Source: Priapulus caudatus (lineage: Eukaryota; Priapulida; Priapulimorpha; Priapulimorphida; Priapulidae). Taken from it: a stretch of 23,577 bases of DNA. Below are positions 17,501 through 23,577 of the stretch, in pieces. The stretch lies in the NCBI RefSeq assembly GCF_000485595.1, contig NW_014578346.1, positions 89,339 to 112,915 of the forward strand. The letters are read 5' to 3'. The translations under genes were made by a program, and so were the position numbers. Numbering within the stretch: the stretch's first letter is position 1; the number at the start of each line of letters is the position of its first letter. Under the pieces are notes generated by a model, which saw nothing but the letters and a program-made list of their open reading frames with translations, was not told the DNA's origin and made no database searches.

Positions 17501-20500
17501 TGCGCTGTCTAAGATGAGACTAGCTATGCCATATGACTACAGCTTCCTTGACGTTATTAACGCCTGTAACAATTATAGCACATGTATGATGTATTGTCAT
17601 TACTGCCCATCGGCGAAATAAAATAGACAGATTTTTTGCAAGTTAAGAGATCTTGATTCTTGTATTAACTGTTCGCGGCATTAACACGGTATTCGATACT
17701 TTCATTGGATTCCTTGTCCCTGAAAACATAGGATTAGCATATTTTAAAAAGTTTTTAGGGTGATTAGAGGCAGAAATACGGCCAAATATGTATTTTATAG
17801 CGGCCATTTTGAAAATTCAAAATGGCGGCCATGCCGGTATCTCCGCAAATGTAAACATTGTTTTTCGAATTCCTCATGTTATAACCTTTCCAAAAATGCA
17901 TAGGTTTGCTAATCTACCATAATTCTGAACGAAATTAAATTTATTGACATAGTGAACCTGACTAACTGTTCAGGTTGAGAAATTTGTTCGTTTCACTTGA
18001 GGTGTGCACGTCAATAGAACAAAATTTCATATATCTCATTCACTGATTATTAAATTTGTGCACGCATCAGCACCAAGTAACACTGACATGCAAATCTGCA
18101 CGAAGGTGGACAAAGCGTAAATTGCTGCTGCCAACCCAGGAGCCTAATAATTAATTAAATAATTAATTATTAATCGTTCCCTAGACATTTTTATGATCTG
18201 ACGAGATTTCGATCTTATTCTATAGGATCTAGAGTCAAATTATAAAAAATTTATAGGGTACAGTTTATTAGTATACCACGAACCAGGATTTGATGGTGAC
18301 AGTGTAAATGCTATCGTACTTATTCAGTAACAATGATTGCAGGTATCTAACGACGAAGGAATGGAGTCAGTTCTACGGAGGCCATAAAACGAGACCGGGG
18401 AAGGATAAATCGGACTTCAAACGTCTGCCGTTCGATTGCTGCAGGTGTGGTCCGATGGTCCGGTGATTTACGCGCGGGCTACGTCCTTGCATGAGTTTGC
18501 GTGATCGCTTTAGCGATGAAAGCTTTTTGATGCACGTCGGCCCCTCGCACGCGAGTATTACGTGATCTTTAACGTTTGCTTCCGGAGGCTGTAGCAGTCG
18601 GCGGTCGCTTGTGTGAGGTGTCTGGTGCACGTCTGTCTCGACGTGGCGACATTTGTATCTACTGCAAATCCATTTACATCAGTAGTGCATTTGAGATTTA
18701 TATACAAGAGATGCAATGACGTTGATTGTTAGAGTCTTGTGCGCTGTAGATCAAACATGCTACAGACGAGAGAAATAGATGAGTGACTAACAAATGATTG
18801 TAGTATAGGTATGTTGATTTTTTTTCTTTTGCAGCCTGTCATTTCAACCCGTGGAACACCCACTCTGCACTCCAGATGGTGTTGTTTTTGATCTCATGTA
18901 CGTATATCCGTCGTATAGCATTCGTACTCGTTGCATTTAATGTAGAACAGTATTCAGTTATAGCTGTGTCGTGTTTCGTAAATCGAATCGGTAATAGTCC
19001 TCATGCCGCGCTTGGTGTTAGCAAGTAGCTTGTGGTTAATTTACTCGGCAAATACTCTATGGTTAGCTAGTGTGGGAGACTTTAACCTCGTAACCCATAC
19101 AGCTAGTTAGTTCATAGATCGTGGCCGAGTGCAGAAGAGGGCAGACGATGACGACGACAAAACGTGATGGTAAAATTCGGAATTGACTCGGAATTTCTCA
19201 TCCGCGAGTTTTGGATTTCTGTTTTTGCGCAGGAACATTGTTCCGTACCTGAAGCAGCACGGTCACAACCCGATCACCGGAGAGCCACTGGATGCCAAAA
19301 GTCTGATAAAGCTAACCTTCCACAAGAACAATGACGGTCAGTACAGCCAGTGTTGGAAACAGCAGTCCATCTCTTGCCTCCCTTCCTTCCCTCCCCTCTC
19401 CCCCAGGTCTGGGACCAGTAATTCTTGAGCAGGACTGACTGGTTTTTTTTATGGGGTTTACTATTGGTTATACTGCAGAAATCGTAATTTTTCCGAAACC
19501 GGTATTTCTTCGACAGCGTCTTGACGCGTACGTATGCCGGTGTTGCTTTACACCGGGTTAAAACGCGTGACCGATGTCCAAGGCAATAAACCGCAGCAGT
19601 ATACCTATATTTAGACGTATATCCATGTGAATATTCCCCCTTTCCCACCTGACAGGTGTGTTTGTTCTACAAGTAAGTACCACTGTCCCGTCGCATATCG
19701 CGTGTTAACACGATAACGTCTCCTTCCACGTAACAGGTGCGTTTGTTCCACAGGTAAGTACCATTGTCCCGTCATGTACCGCGTGTTCACGGAGAACTCT
19801 CACATCGTAGCAATTCGAACAACGGGGAACGTGTTCAGCATGGAGGCGGTCGAACAACTGAACATCAAGACGAAGAACTTGATGGACCTTCTATCGAGCG
19901 AACCGTTCACGCGCAAAGACATCATTACCATACAGGTAGATGTAAACATTCATACAGGGGCTGTGTTGTCAGAAAGTTTAAAATAAATAAATAAAAATAA
20001 ATTATATAAATATAAATTAATTATAATATAATAATATAATATAATATAAATTAGTCTTAACATTAGCTTTTTCTCGTAGGCCGTTGACAGAAACACCGTA
20101 AAGTTACGATTTTCCCACACGCAATCAGGGGTTAATAATGACAATGACATTTGTCATTATTAACCCATGACACAATGTATAGTGGCTGGGTCTATAAGTC
20201 ACCTACTACTGGTTAATGTTAGGTCTAATGTTAAGGTTATATAATATATTTATTATATAATTGAGTGTATTCGGTTGCCATGTTTTCATGTCGTTGCAGG
20301 ACCCTCACAGCCTGGATAAGTTTGACATATCCAAGTTTCACCACGTGCAGAAGAATTTGAAGGTATCCGATCCAGGTACGTGCTTCTCTCTCTCTCTCTC
20401 TTTCTCTTTCTCGTTCCCCCTATCTCTATCTCTCACACACCCTCTCTCTTACACACCCTCTCTCTCACACACCCTCTCCATCACTCTCTCTCACACACCC

Positions 20501-22659
20501 TCTCTCTCACACACCCTCTCTCACACACACCCTCTCTCTCACAGACACGCCCTCTCTCTCACACACACACCCTCTCACACACACACACCCTCTCTCTCTC
20601 ATACACACCCTCTCTCTCTCTCACACACCCCCTCTCTTACACACACACACCCTCTCTCTTACACACACACCCTCCTCTCTCTTACACACTCTCCTCTCTC
20701 TTACACACACACCTCTCTCTCTCACACACACCCTCTCTCTCTCTCACACACACCCTCTCTCTCACACACACCCTCTCTCTCACACACACACCCTCTCTCT
20801 CTCACACACACACCCTCTCTTACACACACCCTCTCTCTCTCTCTCACACACAACCTTTCTCTCTCTCACCAACACACCCTCTCTCTTCTCTCTCTCGTCG
20901 CTCTACTCACACACACCTCTCTCTCCACTCTCTTCTCTCGCTGCTCTGTCACACACACCGACCCTCTCTCTCTGCTCTCTTTTACCGCATTTCTCTTGGC
21001 TCTGCACACACACACACCCTCTCTCTACACACAACACCTCTCTCTCTCACACACACCTCTCTCTCTCTCTCGAAGCACACACCCTCTCTCACACACACCC
21101 TTCTCTCTCTCACACACGACACACATCCTACTCTCTTCTCAACACACACACCCTCTCTTACAGCACGGCTCTCTCTCTTCTCTCATCGCACAAACCTTCT
21201 CTCTCTTCACACACGCCTCTCTCCTCACACCACCCTCTCTCTCTCTCTCCATCGCTCTCTTCACACACACCTTCTCTCACACACACCCCCCTCTCTTTCT
21301 CTCTCTTTTACCCTTTCTCTTGCTCTCACACACACACACCTCTCTCTCTCTCACTCTCTCTTTCTCTTCTCGCTGTATCTCACTCTCTCCCTCTCTCTAT
21401 CTATCTCTGTCTCTCGCCGCTCTCCTTCTCATGCTCGAGTGATGTGTGTTACAGACGAGGAGAGAGCGAAGAAGAACCCTCAGTACCACCTCAAGTACAT
21501 CAGTGTCGAGGCGAGAGAAACGCTAAGCGAACTCAGCGCCACCTACACAGCACCGGTGAGTGTCCATGAAACACTAGAACGTCCGTAAATCGCAGGATTG
21601 GGTAGTTAGCCAGTATCAATCGGGAGTAAGGTGATAGCATTCGTAGAGAGAGGTGCATGTTTAGTCTGGTAAACATACCAGGCTGCCGTGAGTGTTCGTG
21701 AAACACTAGAATCAGTACTAAGGTTGTAGGTTGTGTGGAGCCGGTCATATAATACTAATATATATATTATTTATATATTTTTTATACATTTATAAATTAT
21801 AAAAATATATATATTATTTATATATTTATAAATTATGGAAAAAAAAATAAAAAATAAAAAAATAATAAAAAAATAAAAAAATAAAATAATAAAAAAATAA
21901 TAAAATATAATATAATAATAAATGGTCAGGTAATGATACAAGGCTCTGGTGAGTGTCAGCGAAACACTAGAATGAGGAGTAAGGTTTGCGGAGAGTCGTG
22001 CGTTTAATCGGGTGAAGATGCAGGGTTCTGGTATGTGTCTGTGGAACAGTGGTAGCATGTGTGTGGTGGTTGGTTACATGGAGTAGGGTTACACGATTAA
22101 TCGCTCACCGTAACTGTGCGACGTGTGATGCAATCGACCCGTTTCTTCTGAGCAAGATAACTACACCCTCCGCCCCTTTGTTGTTGCTGCTTGGTCCGTC
22201 ACGCATGAGCAGTTCACACGTTTTTTAACGCACGCACGCCAAATCGTCGACAAATCTTCACTTTGTTGCCGAGCATTGTTTTTTAGAATGTCCCACCGCA
22301 ACACATACTGGAGAGAGCTACCTGTCAATCATACAATGCGGACAGGTCATTCACGGAGTAGGAAACACTGCTGCAATTTAAGGAGGTAGAAGTTCGTTTG
22401 ATGTGATGATCATGATATGCTTTCATAACTGATTTCAGGCTGTGCAAGAAGAGGTTGTGCAAGTCGCCGACACATTGAACGCTGTAAGTACAGTACTATC
22501 GTTGTTGTGCTGTTATAAGATTCTGTATTTTGTAGTTTATTGATGCAGCTAAAATGATAAATAATAGTGTTATTAATTTGTGTATTTCACATTTGTAATT
22601 CACATCAGGTAGTAGTTGGTGCAGGAGACGTATTTGTACAGAAAATATTTTCTATTTTC

Positions 22660-22690
<31 letters not shown>

Positions 22691-23263
22691 ATAATAATAA
22701 TATTCTATGTATATGTATTATATTATTTTACTAGTACCTGATAGTATTTGGTGCTGATGTATTATTATGGATAATATTTTCTTGTTTTCTTCCTTATATG
22801 CAGAAAAATAATAACGTAAAACAACAATATTGTAATCTACATCTGATAGTAGTTTGTGGAGGAGACGTATTTGTACGGGTGACGTTCTATTGTTTCCAGG
22901 CTCATTACTCGACGGGGGCGGTTGCCGCGGGTTTTACGTCAACGACCATGGATCCTGAGACTCGCCACAGTGCTGGTGAGTCTCTATATAGTAGGAAGAA
23001 ATTCTTCCCCTTTTCTTCCTCATCCCATCCCTCCCTTTCCCGTTATTATACGAACATGGATCCCCCAATGAGTAGCTATAGAATAGCAAGATGTCTTCCC
23101 CCATCTTCCTCATCCCATCCCATCTCATCCCTCCCTCTCCCGTCTTTATACGAACATGGATTCCCCCCTGATAAGCCGCTATAGAGTAGCAATAAGTCTC
23201 CCCCTCCCCCTACTCCCTCACCCCATCCTCTCCCTCTCTTTCTTACACATCTCTTTCTCTCTC

Positions 23264-23330
<67 letters not shown>

Positions 23331-23387
23331 CTCACGGTGTGACGTTGTCTTCGTTGTTTCAGCGATCGTGGATGAGGATGTTGTGAG
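11523..23387 (+). CDS. PPIL2: PPIL2, U-box peptidyl-prolyl isomerase-like protein, first ten exons (3' part off window)
   Basis: PPIL2 (Cyp-60) is a nuclear protein with an N-terminal U-box, giving E3 ubiquitin ligase-type function, and a C-terminal cyclophilin domain. It is known as a spliceosome-associated cyclophilin. Ten exons (11523-11554, 18343-18444, 18835-18897, 19233-19336, 19754-19935, 20300-20375, 21455-21555, 22439-22483, 22900-22975, 23363-23387 or slightly longer) join in phase into about 268 residues. The start MGKKQHQSDKLYLTTKEW and the later segments HPLCTPDGVVFDLMNIVPYL, GKYHCPVMYRVFTENSHIVA, RTTGNVFSMEAVEQLNIK, FTRKDIITIQDP and NAAHYSTG match PPIL2 closely in order and spacing. 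The U-box spans roughly residues 38-110 and the second conserved half about 100-170. The cyclophilin domain should begin shortly after the last exon seen and is not in the window. Reading frames are undamaged. Confidence 0.95.
11690..11849. repeat. ~160-bp foldback hairpin in PPIL2 intron 1
   Basis: Left arm 11690-11763 and right arm 11778-11849 are near-perfect reverse complements with a 14-base A/T loop. The inner ~18 bp (TGACTATATATATACAAC with its partner) are perfect. The middle (GCACGTAC, GCACACACGC) and outer (CACTGG-CA, GCAAGA, TCAAGC) blocks pair with a few mismatches and indels. It could be a palindromic MITE or a hairpin RNA. No clear target-site duplication seen. Confidence 0.8.
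11865..12275 (+). repeat. pyrimidine-rich (CT) imperfect microsatellite
   Basis: About 400 bp of CT-rich sequence on the transcript strand of PPIL2 intron 1, with interruptions. The overlapping 155- and 215-residue frames are low-complexity Ser/Leu and not genes. Confidence 0.85.
12276..13094 (+). other. PPIL2 intron 1, GC-rich then unique stretch
   Basis: 12280-12500 is GC-rich without a recognisable gene. An approximate two-copy repeat lies at 12501-12553 and 12573-12648 (CAGGGG..CACAC..CT-rich..CTCACCACACA). 12740-13094 shows nothing I can name. Confidence 0.5.
13640..17640. other. interior of the inverted-repeat element, no gene recognised
   Basis: Read in all frames, the region gives only short frames broken by stops. 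A short frame at 17133-17339 (containing VELADVIAKAHHSLHVLEVR) and one at 15048-15398 on the minus strand are the least random looking, but I cannot assign either. A G-run cluster lies at 14108-14175. Confidence 0.5.
14108..14175 (+). repeat. G-run cluster (quadruplex-prone)
   Basis: At least five runs of four or more G within 70 bases, inside a GC-rich block (14095-14340) that contrasts with the A/T-rich surroundings. Confidence 0.75.
17803..17826. promoter_or_regulatory. palindrome with a YY1-type motif in the right inverted repeat
   Basis: GCCATTTTGAA, two A, then TTCAAAATGGC: an 11-bp perfect palindrome. Its right half continues as AAAATGGCGGCC, which fits the known YY1 consensus AAnATGGCGGC. 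Binding is not shown by sequence alone. Confidence 0.5.
17986..18342 (+). other. end of PPIL2 intron 1
   Basis: A/T-rich, with an AATTAATTAAATAATTAATT-type stretch at about 18150-18173. No gene seen. Confidence 0.6.
18343..18444 (+). CDS. PPIL2: PPIL2 exon 2
   Basis: Acceptor GATTGCAG, donor TGCAG|GTGTGG. Encodes YLTTKEWSQFYGGHK then KSDFKRLPFDCC, which leads into the U-box. Confidence 0.93.
18445..18834 (+). other. PPIL2 intron 2
   Basis: 390 bp without repeats or genes that I can recognise. A T-rich tract precedes the exon 3 acceptor. Confidence 0.7.
18835..18897 (+). CDS. PPIL2: PPIL2 exon 3 (U-box)
   Basis: 63 bp after a T-rich tract and TTTGCAG; donor CTCAT|GTACGT. Encodes SLSFQPVEHPLCTPDGVVFD, the first half of the U-box. 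Confidence 0.94.
18898..19232 (+). other. PPIL2 intron 3
   Basis: 335 bp, unremarkable. Confidence 0.7.
19233..19336 (+). CDS. PPIL2: PPIL2 exon 4 (U-box)
   Basis: Acceptor TTGCGCAG, donor GACG|GTCAGT. Encodes MNIVPYLKQHGHNPITGEP then LDAKSLIKLTFHKNNDG, the rest of the U-box core. Confidence 0.94.
19640..19720 (+). repeat. decayed tandem copy of the intron 4/exon 5 junction
   Basis: The 81 bp upstream of 19721 repeat the sequence around the exon 5 acceptor: GACAGGTGTGTTTGTTCTAC here, AACAGGTGCGTTTGTTCCAC there, then AAGTACCACTGTCCCGTCGC against AAGTACCATTGTCCCGTCAT. In the upstream copy the acceptor CAG has become CAA and the frame meets a stop after CGCGTGT, so it is non-functional. Confidence 0.85.
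19754..19935 (+). CDS. PPIL2: PPIL2 exon 5
   Basis: 182 bp, acceptor TTCCACAG, donor ATACAG|GTAGAT. Encodes KYHCPVMYRVFTENSHIVA, RTTGNVFSMEAVEQLNIK and DLLSSEPFTRKDIITIQ. The first bases (GTAAGTA) directly after the acceptor also match a 5' splice site, so this junction reads as an acceptor and a donor back to back. Confidence 0.95.
20129..20166. repeat. perfect 16-bp inverted repeat (hairpin) in PPIL2 intron 5
   Basis: GGGTTAATAATGACAA and TTGTCATTATTAACCC flank a six-base loop. No mismatches. Confidence 0.9.
20300..20375 (+). CDS. PPIL2: PPIL2 exon 6
   Basis: Acceptor CGTTGCAG, donor CCAG|GTACGT. Encodes DPHSLDKFDISKFHHVQK and NLKVSDP. It is followed at once by a long CT/CA microsatellite. 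Confidence 0.93.
20380..21440 (+). repeat. compound CT/CA microsatellite filling PPIL2 intron 6
   Basis: About 1.06 kb of alternating CTCTCT and CACACAC blocks of roughly 15-20 bp, almost free of purine runs. It starts about ten bases after the exon 6 donor and ends about fifteen bases before the exon 7 acceptor. Frames of about 400 residues here are repeat artefacts. Confidence 0.95.
21455..21555 (+). CDS. PPIL2: PPIL2 exon 7
   Basis: Acceptor GTTACAG, donor ACCG|GTGAGT. Encodes DEERAKKNPQYHLKYI and SVEARETLSELSATYTAP, the charged linker before the cyclophilin domain. Its donor region recurs several times in the next intron. Confidence 0.92.
21545..22060 (+). repeat. dispersed tandem copies of the exon 7 donor region in intron 7
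   Basis: The real donor GTGAGTGTCCATGAAACACT at 21556 recurs as GTGAGTGTTCGTGAAACACT near 21690, GTGAGTGTCAGCGAAACACT near 21949, and more weakly GTATGTGTCTGTGGAACAGT near 22031. Flanking GAGTAAGG and (A/C)AGG(G)(C/T)T blocks repeat too. An A/T-rich stretch (21750-21925) separates the second and third copies. Confidence 0.85.
21750..21925. repeat. A/T-only low-complexity tract
   Basis: Almost purely A and T, first TA-rich and then runs of A with single T. It lies inside intron 7. Confidence 0.85.
22439..22483 (+). CDS. PPIL2: PPIL2 exon 8
   Basis: A 45-bp exon, phase 0 at both ends: AVQEEVVQVADTLNA. Acceptor GATTTCAG, donor GCT|GTAAGT. The end (LNA) joins AHYSTG of exon 9, giving the conserved LNAAHYSTG. 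The middle of this linker is not conserved. Confidence 0.85.
22604..22899 (+). repeat. three-copy repeat in intron 8 reaching the exon 9 acceptor
   Basis: Copies begin near 22604, 22736 and 22840. The first and third share GGAGACGTATTTGTAC after a (T/G)AGTAGTTTG-like lead; the middle one is more diverged. The third copy ends in the TTTCCAG acceptor of exon 9. An ATT trinucleotide repeat with an inverted TAA part lies at 22663-22702. Confidence 0.75.
22900..22975 (+). CDS. PPIL2: PPIL2 exon 9
   Basis: Acceptor TTTCCAG, donor GCTG|GTGAGT. Encodes AHYSTGAVAAGFTSTTMDP and ETRHSA, a conserved segment just upstream of the cyclophilin domain. Confidence 0.93.
22976..23250 (+). repeat. ~100-bp repeat in intron 9 related to the exon 9 donor region
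   Basis: Three units. Each starts with a CTATA(T/G)AGTAG-like segment, followed by CCCC, CTCATCCCATC and CCCTCCC-type pyrimidine sequence. The first two units end in TATACGAACATGGAT(C/T)CCCC, which resembles ACGACCATGGATCC within exon 9. Confidence 0.8.
23251..23325 (+). repeat. CT dinucleotide microsatellite before PPIL2 exon 10
   Basis: Near-perfect (CT)n ending about 38 bp upstream of the exon 10 acceptor. Confidence 0.9.
23363..23387 (+). CDS. PPIL2: PPIL2 exon 10 (donor uncertain)
   Basis: Acceptor TTGTTTCAG. Encodes AIVDEDVVR, ending at donor GTGAG|GTATGC. The frame stays open to 23409 as YARVKKK, which also resembles PPIL2 (it has Y..VKKK here), but no GT donor follows before the window ends. 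The exon therefore ends either at 23387 or near 23409. Confidence 0.7.
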
Positions 23388-23409
23388 GTATGCTCGCGTG
23401 AAGAAGAAA

Positions 23410-23472
23410 TCTCCACCTCCTTCCTCGCCCCATCTCTCTCTATCATCTCTCTCCCTCCCTCCTACACATCTC

Positions 23473-23510
<38 letters not shown>

Positions 23511-23513
23511 ACA

Positions 23514-23577
<64 letters not shown>
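23410..23577 (+). repeat. pyrimidine-rich and CT microsatellite running off the right edge
   Basis: The start (TCTCCACCTCCTTCCTCGCCC) resembles the intron 9 repeat units; from about 23470 it is CT repeat to the end of the window. No GT dinucleotide occurs after 23400. Confidence 0.85.

Larger units (their letters stand above)
13095..17985. mobile_element. degraded DNA transposon-like element with long terminal inverted repeats
   Basis: Sequence at about 13100-13520 recurs inverted at about 17690-17985. Matching blocks in order include CAAACCTATACATT / CAAACCTATGCATT, CATTTGCGCAGATACCG / CATTTGCGGAGATACCGG, ATGGCCG, CTAAAAACTTTTTTAAATATG / CTAAAAACTTTTTAAAATATG and ATCCTATGTTGCAGGGACAAG / ATCCTATGTTTTCAGGGACAAG. 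The interior has no frame longer than about 160 residues and no transposase motif I recognise, so it is non-autonomous or decayed. Family unknown; exact ends and target-site duplication not resolved. Confidence 0.65.

Noticed and set aside
20261-21588. Two overlapping open frames of about 400 residues, rich in Ser, Leu, His and Thr
   Set aside because: They are translations of the CT/CA microsatellite in two frames and run through the real exon 6 and exon 7 splice sites.

Overview
The window is metazoan nuclear DNA, most likely from an invertebrate. Two multi-exon genes have canonical GT-AG introns, the introns are filled with microsatellites, minisatellites and transposon remains, and one intron holds degenerate TTAGGG-type repeats. 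I cannot name the species. Coding exons show no frameshifts. Two genes stand head to head, with only 272 bp between their start codons.

Left half, minus strand (858-11250): ten exons of an AidB/ACDH-11-like acyl-CoA dehydrogenase. They join in frame into about 578 residues with the acyl-CoA dehydrogenase signatures in the right order. The C-terminal exon is either a weak candidate at 397-446 or lies beyond the left edge. Its introns carry a 21-bp minisatellite (intron 1, which is also open and a multiple of three), a TTAGGG-like array (intron 2), and a roughly 3.7-kb array of a 60-bp unit (intron 3).

Right half, plus strand (11523 to beyond 23387): the first ten exons of PPIL2, a nuclear U-box cyclophilin associated with the spliceosome. 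The window holds the N-terminus, the U-box and the linker; the cyclophilin domain lies past the right edge. Intron 1 (6.8 kb) contains a ~160-bp foldback hairpin, a pyrimidine-rich stretch, and a ~4.9-kb element with long terminal inverted repeats and no intact coding frame inside.

The most notable observation is a recurring one. Several intronic tandem repeats look like copies of a neighbouring exon-intron junction. The 60-bp array in the dehydrogenase gene matches and abuts the 5' splice site of exon 3. In PPIL2, the exon 5 acceptor, the exon 7 donor, the intron 8/exon 9 acceptor flank and the exon 9 donor all have nearby duplicate copies. This suggests repeated local duplication anchored at splice junctions. 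The comparison was made by eye and needs alignment.
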